NCBI RefSeq assembly: GCF_022836475.1
Contig: NZ_BQXH01000021.1
Span: 644 to 35,429, forward strand
Length of the DNA stretch: 34,786 nt
From: Ligilactobacillus pabuli
GTDB taxonomy: Bacteria > Bacillota > Bacilli > Lactobacillales > Lactobacillaceae
Direction of reading: 5' to 3'
Shown here: positions 16,443 through 25,725 of the stretch, piece by piece
How positions within the stretch are numbered: position 1 is the first letter of the stretch
Layout of the letters: each line of letters opens with the position of its first letter
Position numbers and translations under genes: made by a program
The notes under the pieces: generated by a model
The model's input: the letters and a program-made list of their open reading frames with translations, nothing else
Told to the model about the DNA's origin: nothing
Database searches by the model: none

Positions 16443-19028
16443 TTGGTAGATATACCAGATCGAATTAAAAATGTCGATTTATCTAAGGTGATGCGGACAT
16501 CTTTCCTTGATTATGCGATGAGTGTGATCGTGGCGCGTGCTTTACCAGACGTCCGCGATGGGTTAAAGCCAGTTCACCGCCGGATCTTATACGGAATGAA
16601 TGAACTGGGTGTTACACCTGAAAAGCCTTATAAAAAATCGGCCAGAATCGTCGGTGAAGTTATGGGGAAATTCCATCCGCACGGTGATTCAGCAATTTAT
16701 GAATCAATGGTTCGGATGGCTCAGGACTTTAGTTACCGCTACATGTTAGTTGATGGACACGGAAACTTCGGCTCAGTCGATGGCGATGGCGCAGCTGCCA
16801 TGCGTTATACTGAAGCCCGGATGTCTAAGATCACGCTAGAAATGCTCCGTGACATCAACAAGGATACAATCGATTTTGCACCGAACTATGATGGAACTGA
16901 AAGAGAACCAAAAGTGCTGCCAGCTCGTTTCCCAAACCTCTTAGTCAACGGGGCGACAGGGATCGCGGTCGGGATGACCACCAATATTCCGCCGCATAAC
17001 TTGGCAGAAGTTATTTCAGGACTCCATATTTTAATGGATAACCCAGATGCAACTGTGGCTGACTTGATGGAAGCCATCCCAGGACCAGATTTTCCAACTG
17101 GCGGGATCGTAATGGGCAAGTCCGGCATTCGGAAAGCCTATGAAACCGGACATGGTCACATTGTGTTGCGGGCTAAAGTCGATATTACCGAGCAAAAGAA
17201 CGGTAAAGAACAAATTATTGTTAACGAGTTGCCATATATGGTCAACAAAGCTCGTTTGATTGAACGGATCGCAGAATTAGCACGTGAACGTAAGATCGAA
17301 GGAATTACAGACATTAAAGATGAATCTGACCGTGAAGGAATGCGGATCACAATTGATATTCGTCGTGACATGAGTGCCTCAGTAGTTTTGAATAATCTGT
17401 ACAAGTTAACGTTAATGCAGACGTCATTTGGCTTTAACATGCTGGCAATCGTTGGTGGTACGCCAAAATTACTCAGCTTAAAGCAGATCTTGCAGTACTA
17501 CTTGAAACACCAAGAAGAAGTTATTCGTCGTCGGACTCAATTTGACTTGAAGAAAGCCAAGGCCCGGGCTCATATCTTGGAAGGTTTGCGGATTGCTTTG
17601 GATCATATCCAAGCAATTATTGATATTATCCGCAGCTCTCAAAGCGGGGACGTCGCTAAAGACCGGTTGATGAAAGAATACAACTTAAGTGATAAACAAG
17701 CCCAAGCAATTTTGGACATGCGCTTGGTTCGTTTGACCGGTTTGGAACGCGATAAGGTCGAAAACGATTATAACAAGACTATGGCTGCCATTGCTGATTA
17801 CGAAGATATCTTGGCACATACTGAACGGATCAACCAGATCATTTACGAAGAATTATTACAAATTCAAGAAAAATTTGGTGATGATCGTCGGACAGAACTC
17901 CTCGTGGGTGACGTGACAAGTATCGAAGACGAAGACTTGATCGAAGAAGAGTCTGTTGTGATCACTTTGACTCATAACGGCTACATCAAGCGGATGCCAA
18001 CCAGTGAATTTAAGGCACAAAACCGTGGTGGTCGTGGAGTCCAAGGAATGGGTGTTCATGAAGGCGACTTTATTGAACAGCTATTATCAACTTCGACTCA
18101 TGATGAACTATTATTCTTTACCAATACTGGGAAAGTTTATAGTTCTAAAGGTTACCAGATCCCTGAATACGGTCGTTCCGCTAAGGGAATCCCAGTCATC
18201 AATATGTTAAATATTGATCCGGAAGAAAAGGTTGCGACAATGATTGCTGTTCCGCGTGAAGATAAAGAAAATATTGATGTAGATCATGTCTTCTTGTTCT
18301 TTACGACGAAAAATGGGGTCGTTAAACGGACGGCTGTTTCAGAATTCTTGAACATCCGTAAGAATGGTTTGAAGGCCATTACTCTACGTGAAGGTGATGA
18401 ACTGATCGGTGTTTCGCAAACTGATGGTCAAACTAACATGATCATTGGGACTCACCAAGGATATGCAGTTTCATTTGCTGAAGAAAAAGTACGGTCGATG
18501 GGTCGTTCTGCTGCCGGTGTTCGTGGAGTTCGCTTGAACGAAAACGATTATGTTATCGGAGCCGATGTTTTACGTCCAGACAGTAAAGTCTTTGTCATTT
18601 CCGAAAAAGGTTATGGTAAACAGACACCAGCTAGTGAATACGCGATTCGCGGCCGGGGCGTCAAAGGTGTGAAGACCGTTAATATCACCGCCAAAAATGG
18701 TCCGTTAGTTGGCTTAACGACCGTAAATGGTGATGAAGATATTATGGTGATCACCAATAAGGGTGTCTTGATCAGATTTGATATTGCGAACGTTTCTACA
18801 ACTGGTCGTGCAACCTTAGGGGTCCACTTGATCAACTTGGAAGAAGATTCCTTTGTTTCAACTATGGCCAAAGTTGCTCCTGATGAAGATGAGACCGAAG
18901 ACGCAGACTCTGAAACTGAAGAAACAGCTCCAGTTGTAACAGAGCAAGCAACTGCAGAAGCAGATTCCGCAGCTGAAGAACCTGCCGCAACTGAAAGTGA
19001 AACAGAAGATCCAAATAATTTAAATTAA
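16443..19028 (+). CDS. gyrA: DNA gyrase subunit A
   Basis: The 861-residue subunit carries out the breakage-reunion step. The start is TTG with AGGAGGT (16429-16435) 7 nt upstream. The winged-helix and catalytic tyrosine region is [10 protein letters not shown] near 119-128. The quinolone-determining region reads [13 protein letters not shown], with the usual Ser and Glu and so no resistance substitution there. The C-terminal beta-pinwheel contains the GyrA box, here QNRGGRG, near 529, which marks GyrA rather than ParC. The last 50 residues are very rich in Glu, Asp, Thr and Ala, an acidic tail of variable length in the family. It is likely co-transcribed with gyrB. Confidence 0.98.
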   Translation: MVDIPDRIKNVDLSKVMRTSFLDYAMSVIVARALPDVRDGLKPVHRRILYGMNELGVTPEKPYKKSARIVGEVMGKFHPHGDSAIYESMVRMAQDFSYRYMLVDGHGNFGSVDGDGAAAMRYTEARMSKITLEMLRDINKDTIDFAPNYDGTEREPKVLPARFPNLLVNGATGIAVGMTTNIPPHNLAEVISGLHILMDNPDATVADLMEAIPGPDFPTGGIVMGKSGIRKAYETGHGHIVLRAKVDITEQKNGKEQIIVNELPYMVNKARLIERIAELARERKIEGITDIKDESDREGMRITIDIRRDMSASVVLNNLYKLTLMQTSFGFNMLAIVGGTPKLLSLKQILQYYLKHQEEVIRRRTQFDLKKAKARAHILEGLRIALDHIQAIIDIIRSSQSGDVAKDRLMKEYNLSDKQAQAILDMRLVRLTGLERDKVENDYNKTMAAIADYEDILAHTERINQIIYEELLQIQEKFGDDRRTELLVGDVTSIEDEDLIEEESVVITLTHNGYIKRMPTSEFKAQNRGGRGVQGMGVHEGDFIEQLLSTSTHDELLFFTNTGKVYSSKGYQIPEYGRSAKGIPVINMLNIDPEEKVATMIAVPREDKENIDVDHVFLFFTTKNGVVKRTAVSEFLNIRKNGLKAITLREGDELIGVSQTDGQTNMIIGTHQGYAVSFAEEKVRSMGRSAAGVRGVRLNENDYVIGADVLRPDSKVFVISEKGYGKQTPASEYAIRGRGVKGVKTVNITAKNGPLVGLTTVNGDEDIMVITNKGVLIRFDIANVSTTGRATLGVHLINLEEDSFVSTMAKVAPDEDETEDADSETEETAPVVTEQATAEADSAAEEPAATESETEDPNNLN

Positions 19029-19177
19029 TTTTGCAAAAAAAAACACAAATCGCGATTTTTTACGTATCTACTCTATGTAGAGCAAATTAAGATTATGGTG
19101 TTTTAACAAGAGAGATGGATTTAACTAAAGGGTTTTAGGGTTATTCAGCGGTGCTGTGCGTTTTTTGCCAGCAGTTA
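19029..19177 (+). other. gyrA 3' flank
   Basis: There is no gene. AAATCGCGATTT (about 19049-19060) followed by six T could act as a weak terminator. The hairpin TCTAC-TCTAT-GTAGA follows CGTA at about 19067-19081, like the dnaA 3' flank. Confidence 0.35.
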
Positions 19178-19206
19178 TTGCAATAGGGCAATAATCGTGA
19201 TATAAT
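19178..19206 (+). promoter_or_regulatory. Promoter of rpsF-ssb-rpsR
   Basis: TTGCAA (19178-19183), 17-nt spacer and TATAAT (19201-19206) preceded by TGA: near-consensus, extended -10. It fits strong expression of ribosomal proteins. Confidence 0.85.
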
Positions 19207-19211
19207 TCTAA

Positions 19212-19290
19212 ATCGTGAGTATCTAAGCATTATTAGATTACTCTCCTTGTCCTCTATTCAGGATAGGGGGCCAAAAGTCCATAAGGAGGT
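19212..19290 (+). promoter_or_regulatory. Leader of the rpsF operon, possible S6:S18 autoregulatory site
   Basis: A leader of about 85 nt contains CCTTGTCCT facing AGGATAGGGG (about 19247-19269), a helix broken by an internal loop just before the ribosome site. In many bacteria the S6:S18 complex represses its own mRNA at such a leader. The conserved loop is not clear enough here to be sure. Confidence 0.35.
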
Positions 19291-19300
19291 GTAAACAGTC

Positions 19301-19591
19301 ATGACAAATTATGAAATTACCTACATTATCAGCCCAGCAATCGACGAAGCTGCCAAGAGTGCCTTGGTAGAACGTTTTGATAGCGTCTTAACAGATAACG
19401 GTGCTGAAATCGTAGATTCAAAAGACTGGTCTAAGCGTCGTTTTGCTTACGAAATTGGTGGTTTTACAGAAGGTATCTACCATATTGTAAACGCCAAAGC
19501 AGACAACGCCGAAGCAATCAACGAATTTGACCGTCTTGCAAAGTTCAATGACGGAATCTTGCGTCATATGATCGTTAAACGAGAAGCTTAA
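19301..19591 (+). CDS. rpsF: 30S ribosomal protein S6
   Basis: The 96-residue protein starts [14 protein letters not shown], the typical S6 N-terminus, with the conserved [20 protein letters not shown] in the middle. S6 binds S18 and 16S rRNA in the platform of the small subunit. ATG with AAGGAGGTG upstream. It is the first gene of the rpsF-ssb-rpsR operon. Confidence 0.98.
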   Translation: MTNYEITYIISPAIDEAAKSALVERFDSVLTDNGAEIVDSKDWSKRRFAYEIGGFTEGIYHIVNAKADNAEAINEFDRLAKFNDGILRHMIVKREA

Positions 19592-19621
19592 TTTTTTTGA
19601 AATCAGAAGGGGGAACGAATT

Positions 19622-20161
19622 TTGATCAATAGAGCCGTATTAGTCGGACGACTGACCCGTGATCCTGATTTGCGCTACACATCTTCCGGAGCTGCCGTTG
19701 CTTCATTTACAGTTGCTGTTGATCGGCCATTTACTAACCGTTCAGGTGAACGAGAAGCCGATTTTATCAATTGTACAATGTGGCGGAAAGCAGCCGAGAA
19801 CTTTGCTAATTTTACGCATAAGGGTTCGATGGTTGGAATTGATGGACGAATTCAAACTCGTTCATATGAAAATCAACAAGGAAATCGCGTGTACGTAACA
19901 GAAGTTGTTGCTGACAATTTTTCACTGCTTGAGTCTAAAGCTCAATCAGAGCAATATCGTCAACAACATCCTAGTTCTCAGGGTAATTCTGCTCCTTCTT
20001 CGCAATATTCATCACAACAGAGTAATAGTAATCCGTATGGCAATCCTGCTAACAACAATCAGGGTGGCTATCAAAGCCAAAACAAGCCTGATAGCTCAAA
20101 TGATCCGTTTGCAGACAATGGCCAACAGATCGATATCTCTGATGATGATTTGCCATTCTAG
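19622..20161 (+). CDS. ssb: Single-stranded DNA-binding protein
   Basis: The 179-residue protein has an OB fold at about 1-105 ([40 protein letters not shown]). A glutamine/asparagine/serine-rich flexible linker follows at about 110-165. The conserved acidic tip DISDDDLPF recruits repair and replication partners. The tetramer coats single strands at forks. The start is TTG at 19622 after AGAAGGGGG. Downstream rpsR begins after 20 bp. Confidence 0.98.
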   Translation: MINRAVLVGRLTRDPDLRYTSSGAAVASFTVAVDRPFTNRSGEREADFINCTMWRKAAENFANFTHKGSMVGIDGRIQTRSYENQQGNRVYVTEVVADNFSLLESKAQSEQYRQQHPSSQGNSAPSSQYSSQQSNSNPYGNPANNNQGGYQSQNKPDSSNDPFADNGQQIDISDDDLPF

Positions 20162-20181
20162 TAATTAGAGGAGGGAAAAAC

Positions 20182-20418
20182 ATGGCACAACAACGTAGAG
20201 GCGGCCGTCGTCGTCGTAAAGTTGACTTTATCGCAGCAAACCATATCGAATATATCGATTATAAAGATACTGACTTGTTGAGAAGATTTATCTCAGAACG
20301 CGGTAAGATCTTGCCACGTCGTGTTTCAGGTACAAGCGCTAAAAACCAACGTAAGTTGACAATCGCTATCAAGCGTGCGCGCATCATGGGCTTATTGCCT
20401 TTCGTATCAGAAGATTAA
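20182..20418 (+). CDS. rpsR: 30S ribosomal protein S18
   Basis: The 78-residue basic protein contains the family core [20 protein letters not shown] and [20 protein letters not shown]. It lacks the zinc-binding cysteines of the C+ form. It pairs with S6 in the small subunit. GAGGAGGG precedes the ATG. It ends the operon; a very strong terminator follows. Confidence 0.98.
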   Translation: MAQQRRGGRRRRKVDFIAANHIEYIDYKDTDLLRRFISERGKILPRRVSGTSAKNQRKLTIAIKRARIMGLLPFVSED

Positions 20419-20435
20419 TCACGTTAAAGTGAAAG

Positions 20436-20480
20436 AAAAAGGCTCCAGGAATGAAAACTTCATTCTTGGAGCCTTTTTTT
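20436..20480 (+). terminator. Terminator of the rpsF operon
   Basis: A 19-bp stem (20437-20455 with 20459-20477, one G-U) has a 3-nt loop and a run of eight T. Confidence 0.95.
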
Positions 20481-20544
20481 TGCGCTGATTGATTAATAGC
20501 AGGGACATTTGTGTTTGAATCTTAGTTTTCTTACATCAATTTAT

Positions 20545-20581
20545 TGATACTCAACGCCCGTTGCCCTCCGCTCTGTGATTG
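20545..20581 (-). repeat. Fragment D of the structured repeat
   Basis: On the minus strand, directly after copy C, GACTACAATC leads into ACAGAGCGGAG (20576-20566). It mirrors the A-B junction GACTAAGATTACAGGGCGGAG. Only the box and about 20 further bases remain, so it looks like a truncated second tandem copy. Confidence 0.6.
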
Positions 20582-20704
20582 TAGTCAAGCTGCGTGAAAC
20601 AGAAAGTTCCGCTTATCCAAGCCCAGCCTTCAATGCCAAAAACGCATTAAAGACTGGGCTCCGATAATGCTCACTTTCTAACCGTTTCACTCCGCTCTGT
20701 TTCT
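20582..20704 (-). repeat. Structured ~120-bp intergenic repeat, copy C
   Basis: This minus-strand copy starts after the gntR stop codon. The box ACAGAGCGGAG begins at 20700, four nt past the TAA, the same distance as in copy A. The outer stem is GTGAAAC (20690-20684), bulge GGTT, AGAAAG (20679-20674), paired with CTTTCT (20606-20601) and GTTTCAC (20600-20594). The inner stem of 17 bp pairs 20660-20644 with 20636-20620, with two G-U. CATTATCG and GGATAAGCGG are conserved with copies A and B. Confidence 0.85.
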
Positions 20705-21415
20705 TTAGTCATTGACAATTTCAATTTGATAATAATCCCAACGCTTATAGGTGATCACATATTCCGCCACGATTTTTTTTAAAGACAACCAAGTTTTTTT
20801 CTCCTGAAAAACTGTTGGCTGCTCCGGCGAAATTTGCAGTACATCAGCGATTTCTTTCGGCGTTGGAAAACAAATTTTATTGATTTCTCTTGAAGGCATG
20901 TCGTTGAGGTTCAACGAAAAATCACTCCGAAAACGATGATAGATCGAATTATAGTAGCTTAATTGTTGGGGCTTTAAAATAAACTGCTCAGGGATGTAAG
21001 AATGGTGATAAATATAGGGAACGCCATCCGCTGTGCGTAACCGGACGATTTTATAATATTGTCCACTTGTGGATAAGTTTAATTCCTGGAGGATCTGTGG
21101 ATTATTTTCTTTAGTAATCGAAAGTACCTGAACTTGATCGTCATCAGAAGAAAAAATTTCTTTATCAGTAAAACGAACTAACTTGTTGACTCGTTTGCGG
21201 GAAATAAAAGTCCCTTTTCCCTGAAAACGGACCAAGTAACCTTCCTTTACTAGTTCTTTGATTGCACGGATCACAGTGATCGAACTAGCATCATAAATTT
21301 CAACTAGTTCTGATTCACTAAAAAATTTATCACCGCTGGAGTATTTACCACTCAGAATTTGTTTTTTTAAATCTTCTTTGATCGTCAGATATTTAGGGGT
21401 TTTCAAAGTTCTCAT
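20705..21415 (-). CDS. GntR-family (HutC subfamily, UTRA) regulator of the adjacent sugar operon
   Basis: The protein has 236 residues. The winged helix lies at about 8-73, with KQILSGKYSSGDKFFSESEL and SSITVIRAIKELVKEGYLVR. The UTRA effector domain spans about 90-230. HutC-type GntR proteins sense phosphosugars or other small molecules and usually repress. It is transcribed away from the GH35/PTS operon across a 227-bp gap, the same arrangement as in the pneumococcal bgaC locus. The likely ligand is a galactose or galactosamine phosphate. The start ATG has only a weak AAGAAAG. Copy C of the structured repeat begins just after its stop. A chance-looking perfect DnaA box lies inside the gene (21068-21076). 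Confidence 0.88.
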   Translation of the reverse strand: MRTLKTPKYLTIKEDLKKQILSGKYSSGDKFFSESELVEIYDASSITVIRAIKELVKEGYLVRFQGKGTFISRKRVNKLVRFTDKEIFSSDDDQVQVLSITKENNPQILQELNLSTSGQYYKIVRLRTADGVPYIYHHSYIPEQFILKPQQLSYYNSIYHRFRSDFSLNLNDMPSREINKICFPTPKEIADVLQISPEQPTVFQEKKTWLSLKKIVAEYVITYKRWDYYQIEIVND

Positions 21416-21532
21416 CTCTTTCTTGCCACTTAGTACCTTAAGTTTAACTGATGAATTGGTATAAGTGAAATTTTATCTAAAAGTTACAATTGAATAGAAT
21501 TAACCAAACTATTTAGTCAGGGAAAATGACGT

Positions 21533-21547
21533 TATCTATGCTAGATA
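21533..21547. promoter_or_regulatory. Candidate operator for the GntR regulator
   Basis: TATCTA-TGC-TAGATA is a perfect inverted repeat in the divergent gap, 22 bp before the cre box. It is the best palindrome there other than cre. HutC-type proteins bind short inverted repeats, but this one does not match a known consensus. Confidence 0.4.
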
Positions 21548-21568
21548 GATTTATTTAATTTAATAAAA

Positions 21569-21582
21569 TGGAAACGTTTACA
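21569..21582 (+). promoter_or_regulatory. cre site (CcpA) overlapping the operon's -35
   Basis: TGGAAACGTTTACA fits the cre consensus fully in its 14-bp core. TTTACA within it, followed by 17 nt and TAATAT, can serve as the promoter -35 and -10 (to about 21606). CcpA bound here would block RNA polymerase, so glucose repression is expected. Confidence 0.8.
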
Positions 21583-21642
21583 CTAACTACTTATTATGTT
21601 AATATACTAAGTGGAAAAGATAAAGCAGAAAGGATGGATCAA

Positions 21643-23406
21643 GTGGAAAAATTTAGTGTGGGGCAACACGATTTTTATTTGAACGATCAGAAGTTTCAGA
21701 TCCTGTCGGGGGCGATCCACTATTTTCGGGTCCATCCCAGCGATTGGCAACACTCGCTGCATAATTTAAAGGCCCTTGGTTTCAACACAGTCGAAACTTA
21801 TATTCCGTGGAATGTGCATGAACCGCATGAGGGACAGTTTGAATTCAGCGGTGGAGCTGATTTACAGAAGTTTATTGAATTAGCGCAAACAGAAGGCCTC
21901 TACGTCATCGTTAGACCATCGCCATACATTTGCGCTGAGTGGGAGTTTGGGGGCTTACCTGCCTGGTTATTGACTAAAGATTGCCGCTTGCGTTCCGCTG
22001 ATCCAGAATTTTTACGGCTAGTGGCAAATTATTATCAGCAATTATTTCAAATTTTGGTGCCGCTTCAACTGACACACGGCGGTCCGATTTTAATGATGCA
22101 GGTGGAAAATGAGTATGGTTCCTATAGTGAAGACCATGAGTATCTAGCTCGTTTACGTGAATTGATGTTGGCTAATGGGGTCGATGTGCCGCTCTTTACT
22201 GCAGATGGAGCATGGCACGCGACCTTAGCAGCAGGAAGTATGCTGGAAGAAGGAATCCTGGAAACTGGTAATTTTGGCTCTCATGCCAAAGAAAATTTTG
22301 CCAATTTACGTGCTTTCCAGCAAGAACATGACTGCGAGCAGCCGCTCATGAACATGGAGTTTTGGGATGGCTGGTTTGACCGCTGGGGTGAACCACTGCA
22401 TGTCAGGGACCAAGATGAGATGGTTCAGGCCTTAAAAGAAGTGCTGGAACTTGGCAGTGTCAATCTCTATATGTTCCACGGCGGGACCAACTTCGGCTTT
22501 ATGAATGGCTGTTCTGCCAGACAAGACCACGATTTGCCGCAAGTGACTTCCTATGACTACGGCGCACCGCTTAATGAGCAAGGGAATCCTACTCCTGGTT
22601 ACTACAAAATTAAACGAATGCTTAAAGAACTGCGACCTGACGTTTCACAGACTGACCCGTGGATCAAAGACAGCTTTAGCTTGAGTCAGATCCCTTTGCA
22701 AGCCAAGGTCAGCTTGTTTGAAGTCTTGGACCAGATTAGTACCAAGACCGTCACGAAGTACCCCCAGTCGATGGAAAAACTGGGACAAAATTATGGTTAT
22801 CTGTTGTACCGGACAATTACTAAACGTGATGCAGTGGATGAACGTTACCGCATTATCAGTGGACGTGACCGGGCTCAATTCTTCTTAAATCAAGAATTGC
22901 AAGCTACCCAGTACCAAGAAGAAATTGGGACAGATATTTTAGTCAAACAACCGCAAGAAACCAACCAGCTCGATCTCTTGCTAGAAAATATGGGGCGGGT
23001 CAATTATGGACACAAACTAGTGGCCGAAACGCAACAAAAAGGGATTCGCGGCGGAGTTATGAGTGACTTGCACTATTTGTTGGATTGGGAACAATACTCC
23101 TTAGACTTTTCTCGAGTCGCAGAGCTTGATTTTACCCGGCGCTGGGAAAAAGGAGTTCCCGCTTTTTATCAATTTTCTTTTGAACTCGAACAAGTTCAAG
23201 ATACTAATATTGATCTAAGCGGATTTGGAAAGGGAGTTGTCATTGTTAATGGCTTTAACTTAGGGCGTTTTTGGGAAATTGGACCGCGTCAGTCATTATA
23301 TTTGCCGCACGGCATCTTACGACACGGACACAATGAGATCATCGTTTTTGAAACCGAAGGACGCGCTAAAGAACAACTAAACTTAGTCAAAGAACCAATT
23401 AAATAA
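21643..23406 (+). CDS. bgaC: GH35 beta-galactosidase, cytoplasmic (BgaC/GnbG-like)
   Basis: The 587-residue protein starts at the GTG at 21643, placed by GAAAGGA 8 nt upstream; the family N-terminus is EKFSVGQHDFYLNDQKFQIL. The frame is open back to 21568, but that part holds the cre box and promoter. GH35 enzymes hydrolyse terminal beta-galactosides by retention. The acid/base is Glu157 (QVENEYG) and the nucleophile Glu239 (NMEFWDGW). GAIHYFRVHPSDW and ETYIPWNVHEP are family marks. There is no signal peptide, so it acts on sugar already imported. BgaC of pneumococcus and GnbG of L. casei favour beta-1,3-linked galactose. Here it leads an operon with a mannose-class PTS. Confidence 0.92.
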   Translation: MEKFSVGQHDFYLNDQKFQILSGAIHYFRVHPSDWQHSLHNLKALGFNTVETYIPWNVHEPHEGQFEFSGGADLQKFIELAQTEGLYVIVRPSPYICAEWEFGGLPAWLLTKDCRLRSADPEFLRLVANYYQQLFQILVPLQLTHGGPILMMQVENEYGSYSEDHEYLARLRELMLANGVDVPLFTADGAWHATLAAGSMLEEGILETGNFGSHAKENFANLRAFQQEHDCEQPLMNMEFWDGWFDRWGEPLHVRDQDEMVQALKEVLELGSVNLYMFHGGTNFGFMNGCSARQDHDLPQVTSYDYGAPLNEQGNPTPGYYKIKRMLKELRPDVSQTDPWIKDSFSLSQIPLQAKVSLFEVLDQISTKTVTKYPQSMEKLGQNYGYLLYRTITKRDAVDERYRIISGRDRAQFFLNQELQATQYQEEIGTDILVKQPQETNQLDLLLENMGRVNYGHKLVAETQQKGIRGGVMSDLHYLLDWEQYSLDFSRVAELDFTRRWEKGVPAFYQFSFELEQVQDTNIDLSGFGKGVVIVNGFNLGRFWEIGPRQSLYLPHGILRHGHNEIIVFETEGRAKEQLNLVKEPIK

Positions 23407-23419
23407 GGAGGTTATACAA

Positions 23420-23899
23420 ATGAGTATTATTGGAACTAGAGTAGATGGACGTTTGATCCATGGTCAGGTGGCGAACTTGTGGGTCACTAAATTACAGATC
23501 TCACGTATCATGGTGATCGATGACGATGTGGCAGAAAGTCAGATCGAAAAGAGCGGCTTAAAACTCGCAACACCAGCGGGCGTTCGCTTGAGTGTCTTAC
23601 CTGTCGCTAAAGCCGCTGACCATATCTTAGCGGGCAAATACGACAGTCAACGTTTGTTGATCGTGGTCAAAGAACCGAAATATTTAGTGCAGTTAGTGGA
23701 AGCTGGGGTTCAACTGGCTGATGTGAACGTGGGGACTTTGGCACGAGGCAATGCCCAAAAGACAGTGACACATCAAATTTCAGTCACCGCCGAAGATATT
23801 GCTGATTTTAAGCAGTTAGATGAAAAGGGCGTCCACTTATTTGCCCAACTTAATCCAAGTGTTAAAGCTGAAGATTTTATGAAACTATTGCAAAGTTAA
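23420..23899 (+). CDS. PTS IIB component, mannose/sorbose family
   Basis: The 159-residue protein carries the phosphoryl group from IIA to the incoming sugar. The N-terminus has RVDGRLIHGQV, in which His14 is the phosphorylated residue of mannose-type IIB. TAAGGAGG precedes the ATG 13 bp after the bgaC stop. With the next three genes it forms a complete transporter except for EI and HPr. Order B-C-D-A is that of galactosamine/galacto-N-biose systems. Confidence 0.95.
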   Translation: MSIIGTRVDGRLIHGQVANLWVTKLQISRIMVIDDDVAESQIEKSGLKLATPAGVRLSVLPVAKAADHILAGKYDSQRLLIVVKEPKYLVQLVEAGVQLADVNVGTLARGNAQKTVTHQISVTAEDIADFKQLDEKGVHLFAQLNPSVKAEDFMKLLQS

Positions 23900-23915
23900 A
23901 AAGGAGGAATTTCTA

Positions 23916-24818
23916 ATGGACATTTCATGGTGGCAGATCTTACTTTTGACCCTCTATGCAGGTTACCAGATCTTAGACGAACTGGAAATCAACTCTAGTG
24001 CTGGGTCAGCTGTTTTTGCTGGGTTTATTACTGGTGTGATCATGGGTGACGTCAAGGCCGGTTTGTTAATTGGTGGTAGTATGCAATTAACGATCTTAGG
24101 TGTCGGAACTTTTGGCGGCGCTTCCAGAATTGATGCGAACTCCGGAACTGTTTTAGCGACAGCTTTCTCTGTTGCGATCGGAATGAAGCCGGAACAAGCT
24201 ATTGCTGCAATTGCGGTTCCAGTGGCATCACTAATGATTCAAACGGATATTTTAGCTCGCTTCGCTAACACGTATTTTGCTCATCGAATTGATAAGAATA
24301 TTGAAGACTTTAATTATTCTGCAATTAATCGTAATTTCTTATTGGGGAACTTGCCGTGGGCACTGTCACGGATGTTGCCAGTCTTCTTAGCCTTAGCTTT
24401 CGGTGGCGGTTTAGTTACACGAGTAGTTAATTATTTGAACACAGACCTGAAGTGGCTGGGCGATGGCCTTGCAGTCGCTGGTGCGATCTTGCCAGCAGTT
24501 GGTTTTGCTATTTTGCTTCGTTACTTGCCAGTCAAGAAACACTTCCCATACTTGGTCTTAGGTTTTACTTTGACAGCTTTACTGTCGACCATCTTCACCA
24601 ACGTGCAAACTTTGGGAACTGGTTTACAAGGTGTCGCTAAAGGCTTCACAGGTGCCTTTAACTCACTACCAATGCTTGCGATCGCTTTGATTGGTTTTGG
24701 TTTGGCAGCAATCAGTTACAAGAATAGTTTGGCCAACAATAATCGACCAAGCGGACCTAGTCAAGACTCAAGCTCAGCAAATAATGATGAGGGGGAAATC
24801 GAAGATGACGAACTCTAA
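23916..24818 (+). CDS. PTS IIC component, mannose/sorbose family (AgaC/AgaW type)
   Basis: The 300-residue membrane protein forms the sugar channel with IID. It has about seven hydrophobic segments after MDISWWQILLLTLYAGYQIL, and the family motif GLLIGGSMQLTILGVGTFGG lies near 51-70. The end (about 275-300) is an Asn/Ser/Asp/Glu-rich cytoplasmic tail. Its last 14 bases overlap the start of the IID gene. AAAAGGAGG precedes the ATG. Confidence 0.95.
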   Translation: MDISWWQILLLTLYAGYQILDELEINSSAGSAVFAGFITGVIMGDVKAGLLIGGSMQLTILGVGTFGGASRIDANSGTVLATAFSVAIGMKPEQAIAAIAVPVASLMIQTDILARFANTYFAHRIDKNIEDFNYSAINRNFLLGNLPWALSRMLPVFLALAFGGGLVTRVVNYLNTDLKWLGDGLAVAGAILPAVGFAILLRYLPVKKHFPYLVLGFTLTALLSTIFTNVQTLGTGLQGVAKGFTGAFNSLPMLAIALIGFGLAAISYKNSLANNNRPSGPSQDSSSANNDEGEIEDDEL

Positions 24819-25626
24819 TGAAAAGCAAAATTATCAACTAACAGATGCGGATTTTAAACAAATTAACCGTCGGAGTTTGTTCCTGTTTCAATCAGGTTGG
24901 AACTACGAAAGAATGCAAAATACCGGGTATCTCTACCTGATTTTGCCGCAATTGCGTAAAATCTACGGTGATGATACACCTGAATTGAAGCAAGCGATGA
25001 AGACGCACGTCCAGTTCTTTAATACGTCAAACTTCTTTAACACGATCATTACCGGGATCGACTTAGCTCTGGAAGAAAAACAAGGAGCCGAATCCTTGGA
25101 CGCTGTAGCCGGGATCAAAGCAGGTTTGTTAGGACCTTTCGCTGCAATCGGTGATTCATTGTTTGCCGCCTTGGTTCCAACGATTTTTGGGACGATTGCC
25201 GCTAACATGGCGATCAACGGTAACCCAACGGGGGTCTTCATCTGGGTCTTAGCTAATATCTTTATTATGGTCTTCCGTTGGAAACAACTGAAGTTTGCCT
25301 ATAAAGAAGGGGTCAACTTAGTGACCACCATGCAAAACCAGATGAGTGCGTTGACAGATGCCGCCACGATCTTAGGGGTCTTCATGGTTGGAGCCTTAGT
25401 TGCTACTATGATCAACGTCCATATCGGCTGGCAGCCAATGCTTGGAAAAGTTCCGTTGGATATCCAGAACACCTTGGATATGTTAATGCCAAAGATCTTG
25501 CCAGCTGGGATTGCTGGAGTGATCTACTGGATGTTAGGTAAAAAGAATATGACGTCGACCCGGGCAATTTTCATTGTGTTAATTGTTTCGATTGCCTTGT
25601 CAGCCTTGGGTATCATTGCCAAATAA
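24805..25626 (+). CDS. PTS IID component, mannose/sorbose family
   Basis: The 273-residue protein starts at the ATG at 24805, 8 nt after GAGGGGGA, and matches the family start (LTDADFKQINRRSLFLFQSG). Upstream open sequence to 24691 is only the IIC gene in another frame. GFWYERM-type text appears as GWNYERMQNTGYLYLILPQL. Hydrophobic segments cluster in the C-terminal half. IID completes the sugar-binding membrane unit with IIC. A hairpin follows before the IIA gene. Confidence 0.95.
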   Translation: MTNSNEKQNYQLTDADFKQINRRSLFLFQSGWNYERMQNTGYLYLILPQLRKIYGDDTPELKQAMKTHVQFFNTSNFFNTIITGIDLALEEKQGAESLDAVAGIKAGLLGPFAAIGDSLFAALVPTIFGTIAANMAINGNPTGVFIWVLANIFIMVFRWKQLKFAYKEGVNLVTTMQNQMSALTDAATILGVFMVGALVATMINVHIGWQPMLGKVPLDIQNTLDMLMPKILPAGIAGVIYWMLGKKNMTSTRAIFIVLIVSIALSALGIIAK

Positions 25627-25654
25627 GTGCAGCTCAGGTTTGAACGTTGACGTC

Positions 25655-25694
25655 AAAAACAGGACAGATGTGGACATACTTCTGTCTTGTTTTG
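25655..25694 (+). terminator. Hairpin between IID and IIA (possible partial terminator)
   Basis: AAAACAGGACAGA (25656-25668) pairs with 25681-25693 (13 bp, one G-U), and the 3' arm ends in four T. It divides the operon into bgaC-IIB-IIC-IID and IIA-agaS-nagA. It could reduce downstream expression or protect the upstream mRNA. Confidence 0.55.
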
Positions 25695-25725
25695 CATTCA
25701 AAAATAAAAATGAGGGTGAAAAGTA

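Noticed and set aside
16680-16730. Quinolone resistance in GyrA
   Set aside because: The key Ser and Glu in [11 protein letters not shown] are wild type.
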